Notes under the pieces: generated by a model
The model's input: the letters and a program-made list of their open reading frames with translations, nothing else
Databases searched by the model: none
What the model was told of the DNA's origin: nothing
Shown: positions 9,488 through 17,571 of the stretch, one piece after another
Position numbering within the stretch: the stretch's first letter is position 1
Layout of the letters: every line of letters begins with the position of its first letter
Assembly (NCBI GenBank): GCA_017303805.1
Contig: JAFLBQ010000001.1
Coordinates: 682,001 to 746,000 of the forward strand
Reading direction: 5' to 3'
DNA: 64,000 nucleotides
Source of the DNA: Cytophagales bacterium
Lineage (GTDB): Bacteria; Bacteroidota; Bacteroidia; Cytophagales; Cyclobacteriaceae
Position numbers and translations under genes: made by a program

Positions 9488-10196
9488 GAGTTAAATTAAG
9501 TTACTGATTTCAATTGGTAAACTAACATAGAATTATATCTTGCTTTTTCGTAGCCGTTTCTGTAAGGCTGTTGGCCCGGAAGGGAGGCGCGCCAGACTTG
9601 AGCGGCTATTTAATATAACGTCAAATTTTTTAACTGCGCGATGGCATGTGCGGAACAAACCCGAACTTCACTACGAAGCCGAAAACTCCCAGACCAGCGA
9701 TTGCATGGGGCATGTGCGTCAATGGCCGCTGGGATGGTTAACATAATATGATTATATAACTGCAGGTCAGGAACTTAGCCCGGTAAGAGTTATATAATGT
9801 TATTGCGTTATGTTAAGTAGCTTGGGCATCCGGGCTTACTCAATCTTCATAGAAAGTTTTTTTAGCGCGGGCTTTTAATAACTCAATCTCATCATTCATC
9901 ACCGGACTGAGGCAGCGACACTCTTTGGGTAGGCTTAGGTCTAAGCGTTGGCATGTGCGGCCTGCACAATGTGTGTTGCTGCTGGATGGGTTAATTACCA
10001 AGTAGGAGAGTCGTTTAGCCTTTTCAGTATCGCAATTAATTCGTTGACTGTAAAATTGCTGGCGGAGCCAAGTTGACCTATTGGAAAAATGACCTGCTCC
10101 TGATTTGCATCGGTGTCAGAGTTTTTGTCTGCGCGGCTCTTGACACAATCGCGATGGTAATTGATAGGGATGCAATCAGTATTGACTTCATGGATC
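9488..10196. other. Long non-coding interval containing structured repeat copy 1
   Basis: About 700 bp without a convincing gene. It contains the structured repeat at 9572-9816. The remainder (9817-10196) shows short G+C-rich words such as GGCATGTGCGG and GCGGCCTGC that recur near the second repeat copy, but no ORF, tRNA or clear terminator. A short open frame over the repeat is an accident of the repeat sequence. Confidence 0.6.
9572..9816. repeat. Structured ~240-bp repeat, copy 1
   Basis: Shares a collinear series of blocks with 15117-15353: TGGCCCGGA, CTTGAGCGGCTATTTA, ATAACGTCAAATT, TGTGCGGAACAA, CGAACTTCA-TACGAAGCC, CCCAGACCAGCG, GCTGGGATGGTTAACATAATAT and AACTTAGC. It ends in an inverted repeat: left arm 9738-9761, right arm 9788-9816, with 11 perfect pairs at the inner end and 9 at the outer end. 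A second weak hairpin is CCAGACCAGCG / CGCTGGGATGG. The class of element is unknown. Confidence 0.75.
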
Positions 10197-10679
10197 TCAT
10201 TTTTGAGTTATCTCAATGATGACTGTTACATTACCCGACCCAAGCGCAGACGCAAGTCCAGTAGGGTCATCAATTTTACCCAGCTTCGTATAACTATAAG
10301 AAGTTGAAAACGTCTCATAGAAAATTACCAGCGTATTTGATCCCCAAAGGAGTATGTCTCCTGTATTAATCTTGCCAGGGTTGGATGCGTTCGTAGGCAA
10401 GCTCTTTGGAAGCTGAAAGTACTTTTCATTTCCATTTAGCTCAGTCATGTTCATCGTGATTGGAAGCATGGCCTTTAATGCAGTTGTGCTGGCGTTGTCG
10501 AAAAGCGTTGCCTTGAATTGCTTATCGCCAACTTTAATGGTTACAGGTGTATTCATCGCATTGTTGGGTTCGTCAATATTATCAGTATTGTTGGGCGCAG
10601 GAGAAATATCCTCACTATTGCAGGCTGTTCCAATCAAGAGTGGAAAGACTAACGCAAGAATAGCCAATGTGTATTTCAT
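10197..10679 (-). CDS. Lipoprotein with cyclophilin-like fold domain
   Basis: 160 aa. A lipoprotein signal peptide ends in the lipobox GTAC with Cys20, followed by a short Asn/Pro-rich linker. Residues ~45-158 match the cyclophilin-like fold family (TM1367-like): TPVTIKVGDKQFKATLFDN, LPITMNMTELNGNEKYFQLP, then GDILLWGSNTLVIFYE, ending in a beta strand TVIIEI. It is probably anchored in the periplasm or outer membrane; the biochemical role of this family is not known. It lies 11 bp downstream of the alpha/beta hydrolase on the same strand, so the two are probably co-transcribed. Confidence 0.85.
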   Translation of the reverse strand: MKYTLAILALVFPLLIGTACNSEDISPAPNNTDNIDEPNNAMNTPVTIKVGDKQFKATLFDNASTTALKAMLPITMNMTELNGNEKYFQLPKSLPTNASNPGKINTGDILLWGSNTLVIFYETFSTSYSYTKLGKIDDPTGLASALGSGNVTVIIEITQK

Positions 10680-10690
10680 GGTACTGGGTT

Positions 10691-11767
10691 TTAATTCGAG
10701 CCTTTGTTGGCAGATGCATTATTAACAAGATGTTCGTCAAAGAATTTTTCCAATTTGTCGAATGGAATGACGTCAAGTTTGTCATACAAATTTACGTGAA
10801 CCGCATTCGGAATAATAATCAGTTCTTTTGGTTCTTCCGCTGCTTTGTAGGCATCCTCGCTGAAGTAACGAGAATGAGCCTTCTCGCCCGCGATGAGAAG
10901 AACTGGGCGCGGTGAAATCTCTTTGATATAAGTCAGCAACGGCATATTCATAAACGACACCGCATTTGTAAGTGTCCATGAACCATTGGAGTTTATTGAG
11001 CGTGGATGAAAGCCACGATCAGTTCTGTAGTAAGCTGCGTATTCCTTTACAAATTGAGGAGCATCGGCAGTAATGTTGGCCAATCCAGTTGGACCGATAG
11101 CAGGAAATCCCGCCTCTGCATCCTTCCAACGTTGTTCACCTAATTGTTCCAAAGCTTTTGTACGCTGCTCGGGTGTTGTTGAATCAAAGTATCCTCGTGC
11201 ATTTACTCTCGACATATCATACATGCTTGTTGTTGCTACTGCCTTCACACGTTTATCAACAGCCGTAGCGTTCAATGCAAAACCCGCCCAACCACAAATA
11301 CCGATGATGCCTATTTTATTTCTGTCAATATTTTTTTGAATGCCTAAAAAGTCAATAGCTGCACTGAAGTCTTCGGTATTAATATCAGGCGATGCAACAT
11401 TGCGAGGTTCGCCACCGCTTTCACCTGTGTAAGATGGATCAAAGGCAAGCGCAGCAAAGCCACGTTCCGCCATTTGATTAGCGTATAACCCTGATGATTG
11501 CTCCTTCACCGCACCGAAAGGTCCACTGATAGCAAGTGCTGGTAGCGGTCCTTTTTTATCTTTAGGGAGGTACAAGTCTCCTGTCAGCGTGATCCCATAT
11601 CGGTTTTTAAAATTTACCTTTTGTCTTGTCACTTTGTCGCTTAGCTTAAAAGTATAGTGTTCCGTTCCTTGCGTTTTCATACCCGATTCTTTTTTCGTTT
11701 TTGTTTGCGCCTGCGCTTGCCCCAACATCATGGTTAAGGCCAAAGCATAAATAGATAGTGTCTTCAT
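10691..11767 (-). CDS. Secreted alpha/beta hydrolase (YcjY/dienelactone-hydrolase-like, Cys nucleophile)
   Basis: 358 aa with an N-terminal signal peptide cut near AQAQ (residue 21). The core has the alpha/beta-hydrolase layout: an LTGDLYLP strand, an oxyanion region near ISGPFG, and a nucleophile elbow G-I-C-G-W with Cys158 where serine is usual, as in dienelactone-hydrolase-like enzymes. A catalytic His is likely in the C-terminal NAVHVNLYD segment. Substrate unknown. It is divergent from an AraC regulator across 472 bp and followed by the cyclophilin-like lipoprotein. Confidence 0.85.
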   Translation of the reverse strand: MKTLSIYALALTMMLGQAQAQTKTKKESGMKTQGTEHYTFKLSDKVTRQKVNFKNRYGITLTGDLYLPKDKKGPLPALAISGPFGAVKEQSSGLYANQMAERGFAALAFDPSYTGESGGEPRNVASPDINTEDFSAAIDFLGIQKNIDRNKIGIIGICGWAGFALNATAVDKRVKAVATTSMYDMSRVNARGYFDSTTPEQRTKALEQLGEQRWKDAEAGFPAIGPTGLANITADAPQFVKEYAAYYRTDRGFHPRSINSNGSWTLTNAVSFMNMPLLTYIKEISPRPVLLIAGEKAHSRYFSEDAYKAAEEPKELIIIPNAVHVNLYDKLDVIPFDKLEKFFDEHLVNNASANKGSN

Positions 11768-11798
11768 TTGCTGCCGTTTTGTGTTGATTTGTTGAATA

Positions 11799-11806
11799 CA
11801 AAGGTA
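11799..11806 (-). promoter_or_regulatory. -7 element (TACCTTTG) for the hydrolase operon
   Basis: Minus-strand TACCTTTG matches the Bacteroidota -7 consensus TAnnTTTG and would start transcription about 25 nt before the ATG at 11767. No clear TTTG -33 box is visible at the expected spacing, so this is a partial match. Confidence 0.45.
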
Positions 11807-12239
11807 GGCGCGACCCGAACCCGGTGATAATGATAATCAAACCGATCATTAAGAATTTCAAACTTTCAATTATTGCCGGTTTTATACATACAAGCATTAT
11901 TTCATTAAAAAGCTGTTTTTTTAGACAATAGAGCCTATAAACGTCTTTTGACCAAAGTTGATAAAAGATTAAATTGTAAGACATTCCCGTCTGACCGTGG
12001 AACTAGCCCAGGGCTTTGCAGGTTTGATAATCTTAAGAGATGGTTTGAATTTCTTAATACCTTGATTTGTTATTACCAATAGCTTTGTCTCATAAATTAT
12101 GAATGCTATGAGCCAGCTATTATCGATACTACGGAATGTGCTTGACTGTCTAGGGAAAGAGACCTCATATCCGGACCTAAGTTCTAACAACCAGACAAGT
12201 CGGACTAGTCGGACTAGTTAACTTCTAAATGATCGCGAA
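11807..12239. promoter_or_regulatory. Divergent intergenic region with tandem 9-bp repeat before araC-type gene
   Basis: About 430 bp between divergent genes. Just before the AraC-type start is a tandem direct repeat AGTCGGACT at 12198-12206 and 12207-12215, plus a third partial AGT. AraC-type regulators often bind direct repeats, so this is a candidate operator. Weak open frames on the minus strand here have no recognisable protein features and were not called. Confidence 0.35.
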
Positions 12240-13121
12240 ATGGAAAAGAAAGAAAGTACTCGCTCAGTTTCTGCCTTTAACACTGACCTAAAACTAAAAG
12301 GCTTCAATGTTTTTCAGATTGATGATGATTCAAATGCCGTTCGTGTTTACAACAGAAAGGATTTCTATAAGATATGTCTTACAACTGGACAGAGCAATAT
12401 CAACTATGCAGATCGTAGCTTCGATATGAAGGGAACGATCTTGTTCTTTGCCAATCCAAATGTGCCTTATTCTTGGGAAACCATATCAAGAAGTTATGTC
12501 GGTTACACCTGCCTTTTTTCTGAGGACTTTTACAAACCTTCAGATCGCACCGAAAGCCTTCAGCACTCACCACTATTTAAAATAGGTGGAACGCCAATTT
12601 TTCATATCACCGAAGAGAAGCGTGAATTCTTGAACGGAATTTTCCGGAATATGATTGCAGAGCAAAGCACCAACTATGCGTTTAAAGATGATCTCATTCG
12701 GAACTACATCAACCTCATTATTCATGAAGCACTTAAACTGCAACCTGCTGAAGATTTTGATCAGGTAAAAAATGCAGCACATCGCATCACCAATGTGTTT
12801 CTCGAATTGCTGGAAAGACAATTCCCAATAGAGGGAACCGAACGTCCCTTGCAATTACGAACAGCACAAGACTATGCCACCAATTTGAATTTACATGTCA
12901 ACTATCTGAACAGAGCCGTAAAAGAGACAACCGGAAAGTCGACCACTACTCATATTAGTGAGCGTATTGCCAGTGAGGCGAAAGCGTTACTTCTTCATAC
13001 GGACTGGAACGTAGCGGACATCGCTTACGCGCTTGGTTTCGAGTATCCGACTTACTTCAATAATTTCTTCAAACGCATTACGGGAACAAACCCAATGTCC
13101 TTAAGACCAGCGGAAGTCTAG
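12240..13121 (+). CDS. AraC-family transcriptional regulator
   Basis: 293 aa. The N-terminal ~170 residues are a cupin-type sensing domain typical of Bacteroidota AraC proteins (ICLTTGQSNINYADRSF, FFANPNVPYSW). Residues ~195-290 hold the two helix-turn-helix motifs (YATNLNLHVNYLNRAVKETTG and WNVADIAYALGFEYPTYFNN, then FKRITGTNPMSLR). It is divergent from the hydrolase/cyclophilin-like pair and 14 bp upstream of the acetyltransferase, so it may control both transcripts. The effector is unknown. Confidence 0.93.
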   Translation: MEKKESTRSVSAFNTDLKLKGFNVFQIDDDSNAVRVYNRKDFYKICLTTGQSNINYADRSFDMKGTILFFANPNVPYSWETISRSYVGYTCLFSEDFYKPSDRTESLQHSPLFKIGGTPIFHITEEKREFLNGIFRNMIAEQSTNYAFKDDLIRNYINLIIHEALKLQPAEDFDQVKNAAHRITNVFLELLERQFPIEGTERPLQLRTAQDYATNLNLHVNYLNRAVKETTGKSTTTHISERIASEAKALLLHTDWNVADIAYALGFEYPTYFNNFFKRITGTNPMSLRPAEV

Positions 13122-13135
13122 ATAATTAAACTATT

Positions 13136-13699
13136 ATGTCGCAGAATATCTTTCAACGGATGCTTGCCGGAGGCATCATCCGAAATGATGAAATGGGTGA
13201 GGCTTGGGAGGTGGTTGCACGAGCACAAAGATTGTCACCAGCTTTAAATGCTTCTACAACAATGGATGAAATGCGTGAACTCCTGAGCGAACTAATCGAA
13301 AGTGAGATTGATAAGAGTACAACTGTGTTTGTGCCATTCCATACAAACTTTGGAAAGCACATTAAGCTTGGAAAAAATGTATTCATCAATCACGCATGTA
13401 GTTTTCTCGATCTCGGAGGAATCACAATCGAAGACGATGTGTTAATAGGGCCAAGAGTTAATTTGACAACAGAAAATCACCCTGTAGATCCAACCAAAAG
13501 AAAGTTCCTTGATCTAAAAGGGATCGTTATAAAGCGAAACGCCTGGATAGGTGCAGGTGCGACCATACTACCAGGTGTAACTGTTGGTGAAAATTCTATT
13601 GTCGCGGCTGGTGCTGTTGTGAATAAAGATGTCCCCCCAAACACAATTGTGGGTGGCATCCCGGCTAAAGTCATAAAAATGATTGACACCATTCATTAG
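13136..13699 (+). CDS. Sugar O-acetyltransferase-like protein (left-handed beta-helix, maltose/galactoside acetyltransferase family)
   Basis: 187 aa. An alpha-helical N-terminus is followed by hexapeptide repeats from about residue 75 (IKLGKNVFINHACSFLDLGG, ITIEDDVLIGPRVNL). The catalytic histidine region TTENHPVD sits where LacA/Maa enzymes have it. The closing coil NAWIGAGATILPGVTVGENS...GGIPAKVIK is canonical. It should transfer acetyl from acetyl-CoA to a sugar or related acceptor in the cytoplasm; the acceptor is unknown. Probably co-transcribed with the AraC regulator 14 bp upstream. Confidence 0.92.
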   Translation: MSQNIFQRMLAGGIIRNDEMGEAWEVVARAQRLSPALNASTTMDEMRELLSELIESEIDKSTTVFVPFHTNFGKHIKLGKNVFINHACSFLDLGGITIEDDVLIGPRVNLTTENHPVDPTKRKFLDLKGIVIKRNAWIGAGATILPGVTVGENSIVAAGAVVNKDVPPNTIVGGIPAKVIKMIDTIH

Positions 13700-13702
13700 A
13701 AC

Positions 13703-13744
13703 TTCCATTTCAAAGCCCCCTAAAAAGGGAGCTCTGAAATGGAA
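13703..13744. terminator. Long hairpin after the acetyltransferase gene
   Basis: A 19-bp stem with two mismatches (13703-13721 with 13726-13744) closes an AAAA loop just after the acetyltransferase stop. There is no T-tract, so it may be a REP-like element, or a stabilising or processing hairpin, rather than a simple intrinsic terminator. Confidence 0.6.
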
Positions 13745-14072
13745 CACTCAAGCCACAAGAACCTGAGTAGATACTCACGCGGGCTTGAACGCAACACGCG
13801 AAATGCAAACGGAGAACCTGAACGCCAAACGCCAAGCAGCAGCCACCAGCCGCCAACATTGACACGAAGTATATATTTAAACATGGCGCCCATCCACGGG
13901 ACCGGATGGAAAGGTGCAAGGGCTGCCGAAAAAAAATACTACCCGAGGCCTGTGAGCTGGAAGGAGGGGAGGGTGGAGATTTTTTTTACGAGCAGGCGCA
14001 GCGAACCCTTGCGGCTTTCTATTCCGCAAGCCCGTAACTTTGTGTTATGTTTAAGTAATTTAACAAGTCACG
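13745..14072. promoter_or_regulatory. Intergenic region with candidate promoter for the gene at 14073
   Basis: About 330 bp without a gene; an open frame here is low-complexity and unsupported. Near its end, TTG at 14009-14011 and TAACTTTG at 14035-14042 fit a Bacteroidota -33/-7 promoter with 23-bp spacing. A perfect 7-bp hairpin (CTTGCGG 14008-14014 / CCGCAAG 14024-14030) sits between and overlaps the -33 box. Transcription would start about 25 nt before the ATG at 14073. Confidence 0.45.
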
Positions 14073-14735
14073 ATGGATCACATACACTTGCCTTTTCTCC
14101 AGCATATTCTCGATGTTGACAATAATCTAATACAACCGTACCGACCACATCTGCAGCACCTTGAACAAACGTATGGTGAACATTCTTTAAAGACTAATAT
14201 CATGGGCCAAATTATGGGCAGCAATAAAGATCATCTCTTAAATCTGTCCGCAACTAATGAAACATATTTTGTCGATGCTTGGTGGCAAAAAAATAACATG
14301 CATAATATTCCCCAGGACGTGAAGGAGAAATTTATCACAGAACAAATTATGCATCTAAGATTTTACTTCTTTCTAAAAATGGTTTCAACAGTTGAGTTCC
14401 AATGTAGGAAGCTAATCAGAGAACTTTATCCGCCAAACGAAGGTCGAGCTGAGTTTTTTAATGTATACACAGATCTACTGACAAATTTAGGATTACATGC
14501 TCAGTATTGTGAGACTTTCAATGTCGCTCGTCTCGTAAGAAACACACTGCACAATCTAGGGATGCATACATCGGCTAGTCAGACAGTAACTTTTCTTAAT
14601 AATCAGTATCAATTTGTGCAATGGCAGCAAATAGATTTTTTTACTTCCGCCTTTAGCATTGATGTACAAAGGCTATTAATTGCAGGAATTGTTGACATTA
14701 CCTTGACCGAACGTTTTCAAGAAGCTGAATTTTAA
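14073..14735 (+). CDS. Orphan hypothetical protein with a HEPN-like RN-x(2)-HN motif
   Basis: 220 aa, soluble, largely helical, with no signal peptide or TM. The gene is visibly more A+T-rich than its neighbours. Near residue 155 the sequence VARLVRNTLHNLGMH resembles the R-[N/D]-x-x-(x)-H-N signature of HEPN-type proteins, followed by a beta hairpin and a closing helix as in several unnamed HEPN-like families. The Arg-His spacing is one residue shorter than the classical RX4-6H, so the assignment is weak. No partner antitoxin is adjacent. It has its own promoter-like sequence and is isolated between long non-coding stretches near a repeat element, which suggests horizontally acquired DNA. 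Confidence 0.6.
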   Translation: MDHIHLPFLQHILDVDNNLIQPYRPHLQHLEQTYGEHSLKTNIMGQIMGSNKDHLLNLSATNETYFVDAWWQKNNMHNIPQDVKEKFITEQIMHLRFYFFLKMVSTVEFQCRKLIRELYPPNEGRAEFFNVYTDLLTNLGLHAQYCETFNVARLVRNTLHNLGMHTSASQTVTFLNNQYQFVQWQQIDFFTSAFSIDVQRLLIAGIVDITLTERFQEAEF

Positions 14736-15382
14736 ATTGCGCACCGCGCGGTGGCCCGAGCCAAATGCGGGGTGGCGCGATGGCATGTGCGTGGAAGCAT
14801 ATTTGGCTCTTGATTTTTTTCGTTCTTTTTGCATCAAGGCAAAAAGGACAAAAGAAAAATAAGGTGCGAACACCTTTGAAGTTCCGGTGAGCTTTGGCGA
14901 ACCTAATGGACTAATCTCGTGAGCTTTATCGAAACTCAATTGAATTGATCTTAGAGCGTTTGATCAAGCATGTGTGCCGCTGGCTTGGGTTTGCGCCAGG
15001 CACGCGCGGCCTGCGGTACTTATGCTTGGCGCGTTGGTGCATTAAATGCGCGTGGGCAAAAAACTTTCCTGCTCAATCTTTATCGTTTAAATAGACACTC
15101 AAGGACGAGGTGTGAATGGCCCGGATGAGCGCGGCCTTGAGCGGCTATTTACACATAACGTCAAATTATATAACTGTGCGGCTGGCTTGTGCGGAACAAT
15201 TTCCGAACTTCAATACGAAGCCTAAAACCCCCAGACCAGCGTAGCAATGGAATGCGCGCAATGGCACGCTGGGATGGTTAACATAATATAATTATAGAAC
15301 TGTGCGTCAGTAACTTAGCGAAGAAAAAGTTATATAATTTATATTATGTTAAATTGAAAACTAGGATAATAAGGCATTCCTC
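14736..15382. other. Long non-coding interval with inverted repeats and structured repeat copy 2
   Basis: About 650 bp without a gene. Contents: an inverted repeat GAGCCAAAT (14758-14766) / ATTTGGCTC (14801-14809); a second palindromic segment around GTTCTTTTTGC...GCAAAAAGGAC (14821-14848); G+C-rich words shared loosely with the 9.9-kb region; and the structured repeat at 15117-15353. The segment after the repeat is short and featureless. Confidence 0.6.
15117..15353. repeat. Structured ~240-bp repeat, copy 2
   Basis: Diverged copy of 9572-9816 in the same orientation. The terminal inverted repeat is better preserved here: arms 15278-15301 and 15328-15352 pair over 24 bp with one mismatch and one bulged base, around the loop GTGCGTCAGTAACTTAGCG plus an A-rich tail. 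The first 13 nt of the right arm (15328-15340) are also perfectly complementary to 15163-15175 near the left end, so two alternative folds are possible. Confidence 0.75.
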
Positions 15383-16603
15383 TCAATTACCCCCTAACAA
15401 ATAATTCTGTACCGGCTGCCTTTGAAGCTGGTCCTGTTGCGCCAGCAATTCAATGTACCCTTGATATACCTCCTGCTTCAGGCGGGCCATCGCGAGTTTA
15501 ATCTTCACCAGGTTTAACTTAAGCCGCACGGTTACAGCCGGATTGTTTTCCTTCACGGCTGTCAATTTCCAATTCAGGTCTTCTGCATTCAGTTCAGCAA
15601 GCATGGCCACCAACTCGTTGTAGCGATCTATTAAACTCTGGATGCGCCCCACGCCAAGTTCCCACGCATGGCGGGCCTCCAGCTTGGCTTCTTCCAACTG
15701 ACCTTCCGCTTGCAGTATTTGCAACTTGCGAAACGCCATATCGCCTTTGTTAGGGTTAAACAAAGGAATAGTAACACCCACAGTTACATTCCACGGTCTT
15801 CGGTTTGCCTCAATGCGAAACGGCTGATATTCGGTTTGAACATAACCAATGTTGATATTCGACTTTTCCAGCAGGTAGCGATAGTTTGCCAACTCCACTT
15901 GCCGTGTGCGGTAAGCAATATCCTGGTTTGCCTGCATGACTTGTTGCGTTTGGAGCTTTGCTATGATCTCACTTACCGGTACCAACTGCTCACTTTTCCA
16001 ATCGATTGTTTTGTGGCGGGCTTTTTCAAACAAGTGTTCAATTATCTGTTGCTGGTTGGCAATATCAAACTTTACGCGCTCCACTTCCAGCGCGCGGGTT
16101 ACCAGGTCCAGCCTTGCTTCCACATAATCATCGGGTTTTGCAAAGGCCGAGTTTAGCTGTGCGGCCAGTATAGTAATCCAACTTTCAGTTAATTGTTTCT
16201 CTTCCTGCCGCAGGCTAAGCACCTCCTGCAAGTACGTCCAGGTAATAATTGCTTCATACCGTTGCTGAATCAGTTTACCCAATACTCGTTCGCGGTCAAT
16301 GCCGATAAGATCGTGATAAGTTTTAAAGTATTGATTGGTGTAGCGCATTTCCCACGGGTTAGCCGGCAGCACCCGAAACGAATAATCCTGCCGCGTACGA
16401 TCAAGCTGATTGCTTTCGGTAGCAATAGCCACTTTGCGGATTGGCGCCAGACGGTACGGTTTATTACTCAGGTATGCCTCCTGGTTGGTAAGCGCTTTAA
16501 TTTCGGGAGCATCCCATGCACTGGCTAAAAATTCGTTGGCCGATACCTGGCCTTGTACGCTTAGCGAAAATAGAAAGAGTGCAACTGCGAGGTAGGTTTT
16601 CAT
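15383..16603 (-). CDS. TolC-like outer-membrane efflux protein
   Basis: 406 aa with a cleavable signal peptide ending near VQG-Q. The rest is dominated by long amphipathic helices (for example RVKFDIANQQQIIEHLFEKA and ILQAEGQLEEAKLEARHAW) with beta segments such as PFRIEANRRPWNVTVGVTIP, the layout of outer-membrane factor proteins, though on the short side. It overlaps the HlyD-like gene by 4 bp and is last in a four-gene operon with DUF4956 and a lamin-tail lipoprotein. It probably provides the outer-membrane duct. Substrate unknown. Confidence 0.8.
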   Translation of the reverse strand: MKTYLAVALFLFSLSVQGQVSANEFLASAWDAPEIKALTNQEAYLSNKPYRLAPIRKVAIATESNQLDRTRQDYSFRVLPANPWEMRYTNQYFKTYHDLIGIDRERVLGKLIQQRYEAIITWTYLQEVLSLRQEEKQLTESWITILAAQLNSAFAKPDDYVEARLDLVTRALEVERVKFDIANQQQIIEHLFEKARHKTIDWKSEQLVPVSEIIAKLQTQQVMQANQDIAYRTRQVELANYRYLLEKSNINIGYVQTEYQPFRIEANRRPWNVTVGVTIPLFNPNKGDMAFRKLQILQAEGQLEEAKLEARHAWELGVGRIQSLIDRYNELVAMLAELNAEDLNWKLTAVKENNPAVTVRLKLNLVKIKLAMARLKQEVYQGYIELLAQQDQLQRQPVQNYLLGGN

Positions 16604-17571
16604 TTTACCAGCACCTTTTCTCCGTTGGCCAAGGCGTTGTCGCCAAGTAATTCAACAAAAATCTCCTGGCCAAATGCTTTTACGGCTGTAGCCTTTTGTA
16701 GTATTTCGGGTAACTCCACCACCGAGCCGTAGCCAATAATTTTACCGGCCACCTGCCGAGGCTGATCGTACGCTTTAACCAACACTTCTTTGCCAATAGC
16801 CGGCAATGGTTTGCGACCAGTTACATAAATGATGGCACTAGTTGGGCGCAAGGGGTTTACTTCCATTAGCGATGCAAATGCATTTACTTGTTCCCCTACC
16901 CGCGCGTAAATGGCAGTTACAACTCCCGGTGCACTTGCATGGCGTGTTAGCTGGGCTAACTCTTGCGTGTTCATGCTTAGCTCCTGCTCTAAAAGTTTTA
17001 TCTGGTTATCGAGCAATAACAAATCGCTTTCGGTTACCTGTTCAATTTCTTTAACCCGAATGGCTAATGCCTGCAAATGGTTTTCGCGTTGCTGCTTTAG
17101 CGAATTCAACTTTACATGCGCTGGGGTTTCGGTGGCACTGCGGTTTTCATTCAACCCCCTACTCAGCGATTCATTCAAACTGATTTCAGCCTCCAGCTTT
17201 TTAATGTCGGATTCAATTGTTTCCAATTCAATTTTTTTCTGAGCTTTTATGTACGCTATTTCGGAGCTGGCCAGCTTCGTCTTTTCGCTGCGTTCCGATT
17301 TTAGCGCCTGCAGCCGGTTGGTTTGTTTCGCCAGTTCCATTTCCAACTCCGGGCTGGTTAACTCCATCAGCAAGTCGCCTGCCTTTACCTGCATGCCGGG
17401 CACCACGGCAATGCTCTTTACCAATGCCGCCCGGCCCACGTTTATTTTATAATCTTTGGCTACGGCTATGCCAATGTTTGCCTCACCGCTCCCTTTAAAG
17501 AAACGGGCGCTCACGTACAGCATCAGCAAAAAGCAAATGAAGACGAACCCATAAAACCAGTTGAGCCGCAT
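16600..17571 (-). CDS. HlyD-like membrane-fusion (periplasmic adaptor) protein
   Basis: 323 aa. One N-terminal TM helix (residues ~5-25) is followed by a biotinyl-lipoyl half (VKSIAVVPGMQVKAGDLLMELTSPELE), a long coiled coil of ~130 residues (LQALKSERSEKTKLASSEIAYIKAQKK and onward), a second lipoyl half (ASAPGVVTAIYARVGEQVNAFA) and a beta-barrel domain. It should bridge an inner-membrane partner to the TolC-like protein encoded next. The start overlaps the last base of DUF4956. No ABC, MFS or RND pump lies beside it, which is unusual. Confidence 0.88.
   Translation of the reverse strand: MRLNWFYGFVFICFLLMLYVSARFFKGSGEANIGIAVAKDYKINVGRAALVKSIAVVPGMQVKAGDLLMELTSPELEMELAKQTNRLQALKSERSEKTKLASSEIAYIKAQKKIELETIESDIKKLEAEISLNESLSRGLNENRSATETPAHVKLNSLKQQRENHLQALAIRVKEIEQVTESDLLLLDNQIKLLEQELSMNTQELAQLTRHASAPGVVTAIYARVGEQVNAFASLMEVNPLRPTSAIIYVTGRKPLPAIGKEVLVKAYDQPRQVAGKIIGYGSVVELPEILQKATAVKAFGQEIFVELLGDNALANGEKVLVK

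Noticed and set aside
9540-9746. 68-aa ORF over the first repeat
   Set aside because: It follows the structured repeat exactly and has no protein-like pattern; the equivalent frame is not kept in copy 2.
11969-12190. 73-aa minus-strand ORF before the AraC gene
   Set aside because: No start context, no motif, and it lies in the divergent regulatory region.
13739-14119. 126-aa + strand ORF before the orphan gene
   Set aside because: Low-complexity composition, contains hairpins and a promoter, and overlaps the better-supported ORF at 14073 in another frame.
9738-15352. Integron attC sites
   Set aside because: The repeat ends faintly resemble attC boxes, but the R boxes do not match GTTRRRY, there is no integrase, and the spacing is 5.3 kb rather than one gene cassette.
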